Shown: in pieces, positions 46,251-53,289 of the stretch | Position numbering within the stretch: the stretch's first letter is position 1 | Layout: each line of letters starts with the position of its first letter | Source: Lachnoanaerobaculum saburreum DSM 3986 | GTDB lineage: Bacteria; Bacillota; Clostridia; Lachnospirales; Lachnospiraceae | NCBI RefSeq assembly: GCF_000185385.1 | Contig: NZ_GL622296.1 | Coordinates: forward strand, 2,688,612 to 2,741,900 | Reading direction: 5' to 3' | Length of the DNA: 53,289 bases | Program-made: the position numbers and the translations under genes | Notes under the pieces: model-generated | What the model was told of the DNA's origin: nothing | Seen by the model: the letters and a program-made list of their open reading frames with translations, nothing else | The model's database searches: none

Positions 46251-47053
46251 TATATTTCCATTCCCTTATCCTTTTTTACTGTCTTTTCTCCTTTCCCATT
46301 TTCTTCCTGTCTAATCTTTTGTTGATTTTCTTTAAGTGTTTTTAATACGGAAGGTTTTCTTTCCATACTTTTAGGCTTTTTCTCATTGCTTTTTTGAATG
46401 TTTGCACCTTGCCTTTCACCTCCATTTCTCACAGCTGTTTTTTCACTTGACTTAATGTCTTTATTTTCATTATCCGGTTGACTAATCTCTTCCTTATTTC
46501 CCTTATTTAACTTTTCCTCATCCTTTTGTATCTCTTTAGATAAAGTATCCAGTTTTTCAAGGCAGTTATTAAGCTTTTTTTGCTGCTCTTTTATGAAACT
46601 TTGCATTGAGTTTACAAGTCCCTTTACAATTCCTATTTTCATCTCAACAAACTTTTCCTGTGCCTTCGTAAGGTTATAGGTAAGCTGATGTTTCATACTG
46701 TCATAAAGGTGCTTAATACTTCCTACCGCCTTTTCCTGAAGATTAATAAGAGATTTCCCTACTGCCCTAATATCCTTGGCAATAAGTGAGCTAAGGCTTA
46801 TATTATCCATTTCATTAAGTCTTTTGATCTCCGCCTTAAGACCTGTTATTTCATCTTTAAGTGCCTTTAACTCTTCAATATTTACATCAAAGTCATTATT
46901 TTTTAGCTCTTCTTTAAGCTCCCCGGCAATTTTAAGCTGTGTATCCGTATTATCTTCTAAAAAGTCGGCTGTTTTTGTATATTCTTTTTTGATCTCATTT
47001 ATAACTTCCTTGGTCTGTTCTTCCTGTCTTTGAATGTTTTTATTATCGTTCAT
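46250..47053 (-). CDS. Coiled-coil protein, 267 aa, of the conjugative element
   Basis: The protein is highly charged (Lys/Glu) and predicted almost wholly helical. Long coiled-coil heptads run from residue 35 to 90 ([20 protein letters not shown]), a helical middle follows ([20 protein letters not shown]), and the tail is low-complexity and basic ([34 protein letters not shown]). It has no signal or membrane segment. Its stop overlaps the ATG of the giant helicase gene (ATAATG), so the two are translationally coupled. This suggests a DNA- or helicase-associated accessory. I do not recognise a named family. Confidence 0.72.
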   Translation of the reverse strand: MNDNKNIQRQEEQTKEVINEIKKEYTKTADFLEDNTDTQLKIAGELKEELKNNDFDVNIEELKALKDEITGLKAEIKRLNEMDNISLSSLIAKDIRAVGKSLINLQEKAVGSIKHLYDSMKHQLTYNLTKAQEKFVEMKIGIVKGLVNSMQSFIKEQQKKLNNCLEKLDTLSKEIQKDEEKLNKGNKEEISQPDNENKDIKSSEKTAVRNGGERQGANIQKSNEKKPKSMERKPSVLKTLKENQQKIRQEENGKGEKTVKKDKGMEI

Positions 47054-47099
47054 TTCGTCCTCCTTATAATTCTGTTCTTTATTGTTTTTATACTATTTT

Positions 47100-47651
47100 T
47101 TATAAGATCCATTGTAGTTGCGTAATTCCTGTATAACCTACTTCCCATATAAACCATGCAAATGCAATGGCATTGCTTTTATACTTTTCAAACTCGGCAT
47201 TTTTAGCACAGTTAAGTCTTTTGGAAAATACATATACCTTTTTTATAGGATATTTTTTAAATAACTCATATCTTTTTTGTCCCTCCAAAAATGCTAAGCG
47301 AAAAAGCATTGCAATTTTTACTTTCGGGACAGATATTTCAAGGGCGTGTTTTAGAAATTTATCCGCACAAAAATAAGGCGGATTGGTTACTATGTCTAAG
47401 GTATTTTCCTTAACCGTAAAAAAATCCACCTCTCTTTTGCTTCCATATCCTCTGTAACAAATATCCTCCGCTTTTACCCTGTATCCATGCTCTTCAAGTA
47501 CTTTTCCGATATGCCCCTGACCGCAGGCAGGCTCATATATTGTTTCTCTGAAATTTTCTCTTATTAAAAGCTCCTTTGTTGCTCTTTTATCTGTGGCATA
47601 AAAATCTAAGACCTCTCTGTCTTTATCAAGTTTCATCAATGTATCAAACAT
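47100..47651 (-). CDS. DNA-methylase-like protein (NPPY motif)
   Basis: The 183-residue product has the SAM-binding motif I EPACGQGHIGKVLEEHGY and the catalytic motif IV TNPPYFCADKFLKHAL, which define amino-methyltransferases. The order, motif I before IV, and the small size fit the beta-group-like DNA adenine methylases found in conjugative elements. A target-recognition domain is not obvious, so it may act on a short sequence or be inactive. The gene starts three bases after the topoisomerase stop. It would help the incoming element escape restriction. Function is inferred from the motifs. Confidence 0.8.
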   Translation of the reverse strand: MFDTLMKLDKDREVLDFYATDKRATKELLIRENFRETIYEPACGQGHIGKVLEEHGYRVKAEDICYRGYGSKREVDFFTVKENTLDIVTNPPYFCADKFLKHALEISVPKVKIAMLFRLAFLEGQKRYELFKKYPIKKVYVFSKRLNCAKNAEFEKYKSNAIAFAWFIWEVGYTGITQLQWIL

Positions 47652-47654
47652 AGA

Positions 47655-49376
47655 TTATCTTCCCTGATACTTGGCAACGGTTTCTTTTATCTCGGTTTCA
47701 ATACACGATAAAAATGCCTCATTTGATGCTTTACCCAGTGCTATATCAGAAAGTTTAATTTCCCACTTGGCTGTTGTTTTAGCCAACTTAAAGTTATCCT
47801 CCACTATCTCTATAAGAGCTTTTCCTTTTTTGGTTGCAATAAGATTTTTCTTATCTCTTTCTATAAAATCCTTGGAAATCAGATTTTCTATAATACCTGC
47901 TCTTGTTGCCGGCGTTCCAAGTCCCCTTCGCTCAACCTCAATTCCCTTTTGCAGTGCATCATTACCTGCAATCTCCATAGCCTTAAGAAGAGTATCCTCT
48001 GTAAAATGCTTTGGTGGTGTCGTATATTTTTCTTTTATCTCTTTATCCTTGATTTTAAGTACATCTCCCACATTTAAATCCGGTAATACAACATCTTCAT
48101 TTTTCTTTGAACCGTACTGTTTAAGATATTTTGTAAAACCTTCATCTGTAATAACCTTACCGTTTGCCTTAAATTCAAATACATCACCCTGACTTTCATA
48201 TACAGCAACAATCTTTGTCATATTTTCAATTAGGGGATAGCCTGCACTTGCATGGAGTTTATTTAAGATAAGTTTATATATTTTTCTTTCACTTTCAGGA
48301 ATTGTGGACATATCTTCCTCTAAAGAACTTACTGTAGGTATGATTGCATGGTGATCCGTTACCTTAGCTGAGTTAAAAATAACTTTAATTCTTTCTGTAT
48401 CAAAGTCATTTTTGCCAAGTATGTTGTTTACCGTATTTATAATCATATCTTTCGACAGATATCGGCTGTCCGTTCTAGGATATGTAATCATTTTCTTTTC
48501 ATAAAGGCTTTGTGCATAGTCAAGTGTCTGTTTTGCACTGTATCCGAAGTACTTGTTACATTCTCTTTGAAGTGTTGTTAAATCAAACGGCAAGTCAGGC
48601 TTTGTTATCTTCTCCTTTTTCTCCACATTTCTTACTATGATTTTATTTCCTACCACATTTACTAAATCTTCTACGATTTCAAGACTGTCTATTCTGTCTG
48701 TTGAAAGAGTAAAACCGGTAAAATAAAGCTCACCTATATAATATTTTTCTTTCTTAAAAACCGCTATTTCATCATCTCTTTTTACTATCATGGCAAGTGT
48801 GGGTGTTTGTACTCTTCCAACAGAATAATTTTGATTGTAAATAAGGGAATAAAGCCTGCTCATGTTCATGCCGACAAGCCAATCCGCCTTACTTCTGGCA
48901 AGAGCTGATCGGTATAGAGCTTCATACTCTTTTCCATCTTTTAACTGCTTAAAGCCTTCTTTAATTGCCACATCTTCCATTGATGAGATCCAAAGTCTTT
49001 TGATATTCTTTTTACAACCTGCCTGCTCGTACACAAGCCTGAAGATTAACTCTCCCTCACGCCCCGCATCACAGGCATTAATAACCTCTTCAACCTCTTT
49101 AGAGTTCATCAGCTTTTTAAGAGTATTAAACTGACCCCTAGTTGCCTTTACAACCTCGTACTTATACTTGCTCGGAATAATCGGTAAATCCTCCAATCTC
49201 CACTTACCGTACTTTTCATCATAAGCTGAAGGACTTGCCATCTGTATCAAATGCCCCACACACCAGCTTACAATATATCCACCTCCCTCATAGTATCCGT
49301 TCTGCCTGCCGGTTGCACCAATAACCTTGGCAATACTCATTGCAACACTCGGCTTTTCACATATCACTAAATTCAT
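47655..49376 (-). CDS. topB: DNA topoisomerase III
   Basis: The 573-residue protein carries a TOPRIM start (MNLVICEKPSVAMSIAKVIG, then EEVINACDAGREGELIFRLV with DxD-like acidic residues). It continues with the type IA core (LARSKADWLVGMNMSRLYSL, YSVGRVQTPTLAMIVKRDDE) and the catalytic tyrosine in MITYPRTDSRYLSKDM. The C-terminal segment GLGTPATRAGIIENLIS is the usual type IA signature. It lacks zinc fingers, matching mobile-element TopB forms. It would decatenate strands during replication or transfer. The start follows AAAAGGAGG. This is a hallmark gene of Tn1549-type elements. Confidence 0.96.
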   Translation of the reverse strand: MNLVICEKPSVAMSIAKVIGATGRQNGYYEGGGYIVSWCVGHLIQMASPSAYDEKYGKWRLEDLPIIPSKYKYEVVKATRGQFNTLKKLMNSKEVEEVINACDAGREGELIFRLVYEQAGCKKNIKRLWISSMEDVAIKEGFKQLKDGKEYEALYRSALARSKADWLVGMNMSRLYSLIYNQNYSVGRVQTPTLAMIVKRDDEIAVFKKEKYYIGELYFTGFTLSTDRIDSLEIVEDLVNVVGNKIIVRNVEKKEKITKPDLPFDLTTLQRECNKYFGYSAKQTLDYAQSLYEKKMITYPRTDSRYLSKDMIINTVNNILGKNDFDTERIKVIFNSAKVTDHHAIIPTVSSLEEDMSTIPESERKIYKLILNKLHASAGYPLIENMTKIVAVYESQGDVFEFKANGKVITDEGFTKYLKQYGSKKNEDVVLPDLNVGDVLKIKDKEIKEKYTTPPKHFTEDTLLKAMEIAGNDALQKGIEVERRGLGTPATRAGIIENLISKDFIERDKKNLIATKKGKALIEIVEDNFKLAKTTAKWEIKLSDIALGKASNEAFLSCIETEIKETVAKYQGR

Positions 49377-49401
49377 TTATAAATCCTCCTTTTTTTGCAT
49401 G

Positions 49402-49441
49402 AAAAAAGGCAATCAGAGTTTTTCCTTCTGATTACCTTTTG
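49402..49441 (-). terminator. Bidirectional intrinsic terminator between OLD-like ATPase and topB
   Basis: On the minus strand GGTAATCAGA (49427-49436) pairs with TCTGATTGCC (49408-49417), with one wobble or mismatch, an eight-to-ten-base loop and a following TTTTTT. It is about 65 bases after the ATPase stop. The symmetric T/A tracts let it work on either strand. Confidence 0.85.
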
Positions 49442-49503
49442 GTTTTACTATTTATTTTAAAATATAGCATTCCAAAGCAGTACGATAAATTGCTTTAGTA
49501 CAT

Positions 49504-50994
49504 TTATGCTTTTACCTTATTTATTACATAATTCGATAATTCTTCGACACTTTGCTTTTCATTTTCTATTATATACTTAACAATAATTTCCACTAAATTT
49601 TCTCGATCCTTCCTCATAGATTTAACTTCATTTATTAAGACACCATACAATGATTTTCCATCGTTATCTTTAGCTTTGACCTCTTTTTGATATTGGTTCA
49701 ATATATCTAACAGCGGTCTCTTTTGAAATAAATACGTATCTAGTAGAATAAATAATTTTTTATCCTTATCGCGCACTAGCTTGGAATATAAATACTTTTC
49801 TAAACTTGCTATAGGAAGAAAATCTACTTTTATACCAGAATATTGTTTATGCCTTGAAAAAAAATCTGGCACTTCATCCTTAATATCTTTATCAAGAACA
49901 ACCGCTAACTTTGTTCCTTTTTGCAAAAGATTAGATGTGGTAACATCATATGCCATTGTAATTGTGTTGGTCCATCCACCTGTTGGAAGTATTTTAATGC
50001 GTATATTGTTAACTAATTGTTTCTCTAATAACAACTTTTCTATTATTAATTTTGCTAAATCATCCTCGACAAGAATTACCATATCATTCCCATATCCATC
50101 ATCGCCATATAAATTACGTGTAGCGTACGCAGGATAACAGGGATTAGTAACCATGATATCATTATCCCAAAATGAAGATAAATAAAATATATTTTGAGCT
50201 TTGATTTCTCTCAATAAATCAATTGAATGTGTAGAGAAAAAAATTGATAATTCTAGTTCTTCTGCAATATGTTTCAAGAAAACAACTAAACGTCTCAATG
50301 CTGATGAATGCAAAGCCAACTCTATCTCATCTAAAAAAACAATGCAAGGATATTCATTGTTTTTTTTTCTTCTTTTGCGAACATATTCAAGGGACTGCAA
50401 AATGCTTAACAGTAGGTTCTCCCCAGTAGACATTCTAGGCTGACTAATAAATTGATTTCCTGCCTTTTTTATACAAAATGCCTCTCTTGTCAATCCTATA
50501 TTTTTTGCAGAGTTTTTCTTAACCAAAAATAATTCTTTATAAAATTCTTCATCATTTTTTAGAATTTGCCCTAAATTTTTATAAACAAACTCTCGTGCAG
50601 GTTCAAGGTCATTTTTAGTCAAATTATCCAATTTGTTGATTGTAGATATATTTGTATCCTTAAATCGATTACCAAATATTATACTTCCTTCATAAAATCC
50701 GCTAATATTCATCCTATTTTTAGAAGATTGGCTTGTCCACACTTTACCATTACATTCCCAACTTCTTGTCATTTCATTTAACATAAAATTAATACTTGCA
50801 TTCTCTGGTCTTCCAAAAAATTCAATCATTGGCATTTGATAAAACACGGATGATGCACATGAAATAAGAGTACTTTTCCCCGATCCATTTTCTCCAGTAA
50901 TTGCATATATACCGGATCGTAATGGGAATTCAAAATCTAATAGTTTTATCCCTTTAATATTTTGTATTTTCATCTTAAGCACTTGTTCGTTCAT
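49504..50994 (-). CDS. OLD-like AAA ATPase, probable defence cargo
   Basis: The 496-residue protein has the SMC/ABC-like ATPase order: Walker A GIYAITGENGSGKSTLIS (residues 28-45), a signature-like QPRMSTGENLLLSILQSLE, Walker B PCIVFLDEIELALHSSALRR and a switch His in SIFFSTHSIDLLREI. The C-terminal half has TOPRIM-like acidic strands (MVILVEDDLAKLIIEKLLLE, KLAVVLDKDIKDEVPDFF). Together these resemble OLD-family nucleases used in phage defence. It is a single-gene unit with its own GAGGAGAG ribosome site and terminator. It sits where the conjugation genes PrgI, VirB4 and NlpC/P60 are expected. No partner gene is present; defence function is inferred. Confidence 0.78.
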   Translation of the reverse strand: MNEQVLKMKIQNIKGIKLLDFEFPLRSGIYAITGENGSGKSTLISCASSVFYQMPMIEFFGRPENASINFMLNEMTRSWECNGKVWTSQSSKNRMNISGFYEGSIIFGNRFKDTNISTINKLDNLTKNDLEPAREFVYKNLGQILKNDEEFYKELFLVKKNSAKNIGLTREAFCIKKAGNQFISQPRMSTGENLLLSILQSLEYVRKRRKKNNEYPCIVFLDEIELALHSSALRRLVVFLKHIAEELELSIFFSTHSIDLLREIKAQNIFYLSSFWDNDIMVTNPCYPAYATRNLYGDDGYGNDMVILVEDDLAKLIIEKLLLEKQLVNNIRIKILPTGGWTNTITMAYDVTTSNLLQKGTKLAVVLDKDIKDEVPDFFSRHKQYSGIKVDFLPIASLEKYLYSKLVRDKDKKLFILLDTYLFQKRPLLDILNQYQKEVKAKDNDGKSLYGVLINEVKSMRKDRENLVEIIVKYIIENEKQSVEELSNYVINKVKA

Positions 50995-51095
50995 GTGTAC
51001 TCTCTCCTCATTTCTTTTATATTTTCTATTTAGATTTGAAAATAATATATGATTTATTATTATAATTCATAATCTAAAACTAAAGTTTCAACTCT

Positions 51096-51122
51096 TCAAA
51101 TTCCTGTTTTTCTTTTATTCAT
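51096..51122 (-). other. Possible truncated start of a lost conjugation gene
   Basis: After the TrbL-like stop, an ATG at 51122 has a usable AGAGG ribosome site but encodes only MNKRKTGI before TGA. In related elements the next gene is a PrgI-family protein. This stub could be what remains after the deletion or replacement that brought in the OLD-like ATPase. Eight codons are too few to prove it. Confidence 0.25.
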
Positions 51123-51139
51123 CTTCTTTCCTCTCTTTC

Positions 51140-52003
51140 CTAATGTGCATTTAATACACTCTTTGCTAATGTTCCGCTCTTTAGCATCATGAGCCCCAAT
51201 AAAACTGCATAGCAAAGAATCATCATCGTGCTTTTGTGCATATCCGTGATTTCTATTGTTTTTACCAGTACTGCGTATATTCCAAGGCAAACCATGATAA
51301 AGAGTCCTTGTAGTCCCAGGGCAAACAAGCCTTTAATGTAGTTCGTTCCAATCTGTCCCCATTCCTTATTCCCCATAGTGGCAAAGGGAATTGCCGAAAC
51401 AGAAGCATAAACATAGATTTCAAACATTCTTCCGTAGACAATCACCATGACCAAAATAGAGATTGCCTGCATGGCAACTTTGATTAAGGAGATTTCAAAA
51501 AGAATCGTTATAAGCTCCCCTAAGGTTTTTCCCTTAATGGAATCCACCATAGCGATAATTTCATCTCCTGAAACAACAGCAGTTGTATTGATGACTCCTG
51601 CCGCCTTATTGACCATGTTTTGAGCCACATCAAAGACTGCCATGGAAAACTCAAAGGAATGAGACACTAACCAAACAGCAATCCACATCTTGATAATGTA
51701 TTTGAAAAACTCAAAGGTATCGGTATCATGCATGGAGTTTTTTTGCATTACCACTTGAATTAATTCAATACAACAGATTGCTGTAAGGATTATTACTGCT
51801 ATGGGTAAAACAACATTTTCATTGATTGATTTTATGAAGGCAAATACCTCCGAGTTCCATGAACTCGGAGTTTTGCCAACCTCTCCGGCAACTGTTCCCA
51901 CTTTCTCATTAATATCTAAAAGCATTGCCGAGAGATTATCCTTAATTACATCAATCATGATATTCTTGAAAAACTCATCTATTTTTCCAAATAAATCCAA
52001 CAT
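51140..52003 (-). CDS. TrbL/VirB6-like conjugal transfer membrane protein
   Basis: The start at 52003 is one base after the stop of the preceding gene, giving 287 residues; a longer start would overlap that gene. The protein has an amphipathic N-terminus and about six membrane helices (VVLPIAVIILTAICCIELIQ, VWLVSHSFEFSMAVFDVA, AISILVMVIVYGRMFEIYVY, GLFALGLQGLFIMVCLGIYA). It matches the TrbL/VirB6-type channel of Tn1549-like elements (MDKSTMMILCYAVLL-type end, HKSTMMILCYAVLLGLMMLK here). It would form the inner-membrane channel for DNA export. It is co-transcribed with the Maff2-type gene. The rest of the channel (VirB4) is not found in this window. Confidence 0.88.
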   Translation of the reverse strand: MLDLFGKIDEFFKNIMIDVIKDNLSAMLLDINEKVGTVAGEVGKTPSSWNSEVFAFIKSINENVVLPIAVIILTAICCIELIQVVMQKNSMHDTDTFEFFKYIIKMWIAVWLVSHSFEFSMAVFDVAQNMVNKAAGVINTTAVVSGDEIIAMVDSIKGKTLGELITILFEISLIKVAMQAISILVMVIVYGRMFEIYVYASVSAIPFATMGNKEWGQIGTNYIKGLFALGLQGLFIMVCLGIYAVLVKTIEITDMHKSTMMILCYAVLLGLMMLKSGTLAKSVLNAH

Positions 52004-52004
52004 C

Positions 52005-52220
52005 TTAATTAAGTACAGTGGCAAGTAGCGGAATTAGTTTCAGCCCTATTAAAACTATTCCACCCCCTGCCATAAGCTGCTTAATTCCCTGTGATTTCGC
52101 TCCGGGGTTGTCATTTCCATAACCTTCAAGCAGGTTTATGACTCCCCATGCTCCAAGTCCTGCCCCTATTGCTGTTACCAAAATCTTTAATACATCTACC
52201 GCCTGTGTAAAAAATGCCAT
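52005..52220 (-). CDS. Maff2-family small membrane protein (VirB2-like)
   Basis: The 71-residue protein begins MAFFTQAVDVLKILVTAIGA and has two membrane helices (ILVTAIGAGLGAWGVINLL and GGGIVLIGLKLIPLLATVL) separated by a short polar loop (GYGNDNPGAKSQGIKQLM). The start motif and size define the Maff2 family of Firmicute conjugative elements, which resembles VirB2 pilin-like subunits. It has GAGGAGGAAG upstream. It is probably a channel or surface component needed for DNA transfer. It precedes the TrbL-like gene with no gap. Confidence 0.92.
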   Translation of the reverse strand: MAFFTQAVDVLKILVTAIGAGLGAWGVINLLEGYGNDNPGAKSQGIKQLMAGGGIVLIGLKLIPLLATVLN

Positions 52221-52552
52221 TATTCTTCCTCCTCATTTACTGTGTTTTTTGTCTTATCTGCCTTGTTAAGATGTTTTACAATAAAGTTTCTATAACTTTT
52301 ATCTTCCTTTTTAACCTCTTTAAAATAGCCGAAAACATGAATAAAATCGCCTTTTTCAAAGTCCTTTGTAAGTTCGACTTTTTCACCGTAAACATTACAA
52401 TTTATATATTCCTTCTTTTTCTCTCCTACCTTTCCCATCTTTCTAAATAGGGTAAAATTAGCAGCTTTAACTTCGCCGTCCTTACCCTTAATAACTTTTA
52501 TCTCTACTTCATTAATCAGATTTCCGTTGATGTTAAGCATTTCTTTTTGCAT
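52220..52552 (-). CDS. ssb: Single-stranded DNA-binding protein of the element
   Basis: The 110-residue product starts at the ATG at 52552, which follows CGGAG; a longer frame from 52675 runs through a hairpin repeat and is less likely. The protein is an OB-fold SSB-like protein (EMLNINGNLINEVEIKVIKG, AANFTLFRKMGKVGEKKKEY, INCNVYGEKVELTKDFEKGD FIHVFG). A short acidic tail (NTVNEEEE) follows. It would coat the transferred strand or its complement. Its stop abuts the Maff2 start. The short length is normal for element-borne SSBs. Confidence 0.85.
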   Translation of the reverse strand: MQKEMLNINGNLINEVEIKVIKGKDGEVKAANFTLFRKMGKVGEKKKEYINCNVYGEKVELTKDFEKGDFIHVFGYFKEVKKEDKSYRNFIVKHLNKADKTKNTVNEEEE

Positions 52553-52660
52553 ATAATTTCTCCGTTTTCTATTTGATTTAATCAAAAAAAGACCACAACT
52601 TCTTTTTAATTTGTTATAGTCTTGTCTATATTTTTTATATTTAATTTTATCGCTTTCATT

Positions 52661-52691
52661 CCGACTTCTGCTCATTTTGAACTGAAGTCGG
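52661..52691 (-). repeat. Hairpin repeat, copy 1 (upstream of ssb)
   Basis: CCGACTTC (52661-52668) pairs perfectly with GAAGTCGG (52684-52691) around the loop TGCTCATTTTGAACT. The same loop occurs at 52878-52892, where the arms differ but stay paired. Function unknown; possibly a binding site or processed RNA element between VirD4 and ssb. Confidence 0.6.
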
Positions 52692-52766
52692 AGGGCTTCT
52701 TACCATTGCTTTCACTTAACCATTTCTCCTTTTCTTTAACAAAAAAAGACTTAGATTTGATTTATC

Positions 52767-52838
52767 TTAATCCTTTACTTTGCCCAACCTCTTCCCTGCT
52801 TTTTTAATTCTCATTTCTATCTTTTCCCATTCATCCAT
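52767..52838 (-). CDS. Possible 23-residue peptide between VirD4 and ssb
   Basis: An ATG at 52838 with AAAGGA upstream opens a 23-codon frame (MDEWEKIEMRIKKAGKRLGK VKD). It is basic and could be an amphipathic helix. It lies between the two hairpin repeats. A conserved tiny gene is plausible but the evidence is only the ribosome site and composition. Confidence 0.3.
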   Translation of the reverse strand: MDEWEKIEMRIKKAGKRLGKVKD

Positions 52839-52870
52839 TTACTAATCCTTTCAAAAATTCGGTTTGATAT

Positions 52871-52899
52871 TAACTTCTGCTCATTTTGAACTAAAGTTA
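52871..52899 (-). repeat. Hairpin repeat, copy 2 (downstream of virD4-like gene)
   Basis: TAACTT (52871-52876) pairs with AAGTTA (52894-52899) around the same 15-base loop as copy 1. Relative to copy 1, two base pairs changed on both sides (C-G to T-A and G-C to A-T), which preserves pairing. It lies just after the coupling-protein stop. Confidence 0.55.
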
Positions 52900-52907
52900 T
52901 CCCGAGT

Positions 52908-53289
52908 TTACCTATCAACCTCCACCACCTTTACCCTCATTTCTTCTTTTAAGTTGACCTTATCTCTTCTTCTTAAATATTTTTCTATATCAAAGGCATT
53001 TTTCTTGTTGTAGTCTGAAAGCAGCTTATAATTTTTATGCTTTGTAATATCGAACTTATCTGAATAAAAAGGTCTTGCTCCTCTTATCTCCAGTATGCAC
53101 TTCCCACCGTCCATCACTTTAAGTTCATCCCTGCTCATCAGTTCCTTTCCAAGCTTTTGATAGTTCAGTCCGAAAGATTTTTGATTTGACCTTGTTTCCG
53201 ATGTGTTATACAGGTCTATGGTTTCTTTTCCTAAGTTCTCTGACAACTCCTTTATGGTTGTTCCTTCCTTTCCACCCAAAAATAATTCA
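52908..53289 (-). CDS. VirD4-type coupling protein, C-terminal part (cut by the right edge)
   Basis: The frame is open to the window edge; the first residues read ELFLGGKEGTTIKELSENLG and continue KETIDLYNTSETRSNQKSFG. This is the late part of VirD4/TraG coupling proteins of Tn1549-like elements, followed by LMSRDELKVMDGGKCILEIR and a basic end (FDIEKYLRRRDKVN). A TTG near 53279 could be misread as a start, but the conserved sequence goes on beyond it, so this is a partial gene. VirD4 ATPases bring the relaxosome to the channel. The Walker motifs lie outside the window. Confidence 0.88.
   Translation of the reverse strand, partial: ELFLGGKEGTTIKELSENLGKETIDLYNTSETRSNQKSFGLNYQKLGKELMSRDELKVMDGGKCILEIRGARPFYSDKFDITKHKNYKLLSDYNKKNAFDIEKYLRRRDKVNLKEEMRVKVVEVDR

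Larger units (their letters stand above)
29500..53289. mobile_element. Integrative conjugative element, Tn1549/CTn-like, left end and central part
   Basis: The region holds oriT-like repeats, mobC, MobA relaxase, SSB-like proteins, a giant primase/methylase/helicase, topoisomerase III, a TrbL-like protein, Maff2-type protein and VirD4: the gene set and order of Firmicute Tn1549-type elements. The left boundary must lie between the injection-system promoter (29376) and the mob promoter (29701); I place it near 29.5 kb, before the oriT-like repeats. No integrase is present here, so attachment sites and the right end are outside the window. VirB4, PrgI and NlpC/P60 genes are missing from their usual place. 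Confidence 0.8.

Noticed and set aside
51096-51290. 64-residue open frame overlapping the TrbL-like gene
   Set aside because: It runs out of frame through the TrbL-like coding sequence; only its last eight codons after an internal ATG are of interest.

Overview
The window is AT-rich DNA with strong Shine-Dalgarno sequences, small intergenic gaps and no outer-membrane genes. The gene families (DUF4280 spike-tip proteins, BspA-type leucine-rich repeats, Tn1549-like conjugation genes) point to a monoderm low-GC Firmicute, most likely a Clostridia/Lachnospiraceae-type organism. That placement is inference from gene content; no rRNA or tRNA is present. 

Region 1 (1 to about 29,380, all on the minus strand, transcribed right to left) looks like one long operon for a contractile injection system. 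A promoter and a structured 5' leader lie upstream of a 724-residue sheath-like protein. Two paralogous tube-like proteins follow, then an intrinsic terminator that probably sets the ratio of structural to assembly proteins. Downstream are FHA proteins, two degenerate PP2C-like membrane proteins, an Hsp70-like ATPase with an N-terminal SAP-like segment, several unrecognised proteins (baseplate or adaptor candidates), two VgrG-like spike proteins, two DUF4280 (PAAR-like) tip proteins, two BspA-type LRR proteins, a DcrB-like protein and an RHS protein whose C-terminus lies beyond position 1. Three of the tip, effector or surface genes are broken: an in-frame TAA in the RHS core, a one-base homopolymer frameshift in one DUF4280 gene, and a one-base shift at the start of one LRR gene. 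No ClpV-like unfoldase, TssJLM-like membrane complex or Ser/Thr kinase is seen here. 

Region 2 (about 29.5 kb to the right edge) is an integrative conjugative element of the Tn1549/CTn type. At its left end are an oriT-like cluster of inverted repeats, a sigma-A promoter, a three-segment attenuator, a mobC-like gene and a MobA relaxase on the plus strand. The rest runs on the minus strand: a VirD4 coupling protein (cut by the edge), an SSB, a Maff2-type small membrane protein, a TrbL/VirB6-like channel protein, an OLD-like ATPase, topoisomerase III, a DNA-methylase-like protein, a coiled-coil protein, a giant primase/ArdC/methylase/helicase protein, another SSB-like protein and a small membrane protein. 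The expected PrgI, VirB4 and NlpC/P60 genes are absent between the TrbL-like gene and topB, where the OLD-like ATPase sits instead. 

The giant helicase gene is split right after its DEAH box by a 2,770-bp group II intron encoding an LtrA-type maturase with an HNH domain. Removing the intron at the predicted ends restores one 3,340-codon reading frame. Inside the first exon, in the +1 frame and behind a consensus Shine-Dalgarno sequence, lies an overprinted TnpV-like gene. 

The strongest candidates for undescribed biology are the injection-system cluster with its phospho-signalling-like module, the overprinted TnpV-like gene, and the attenuator that may gate mobilisation.
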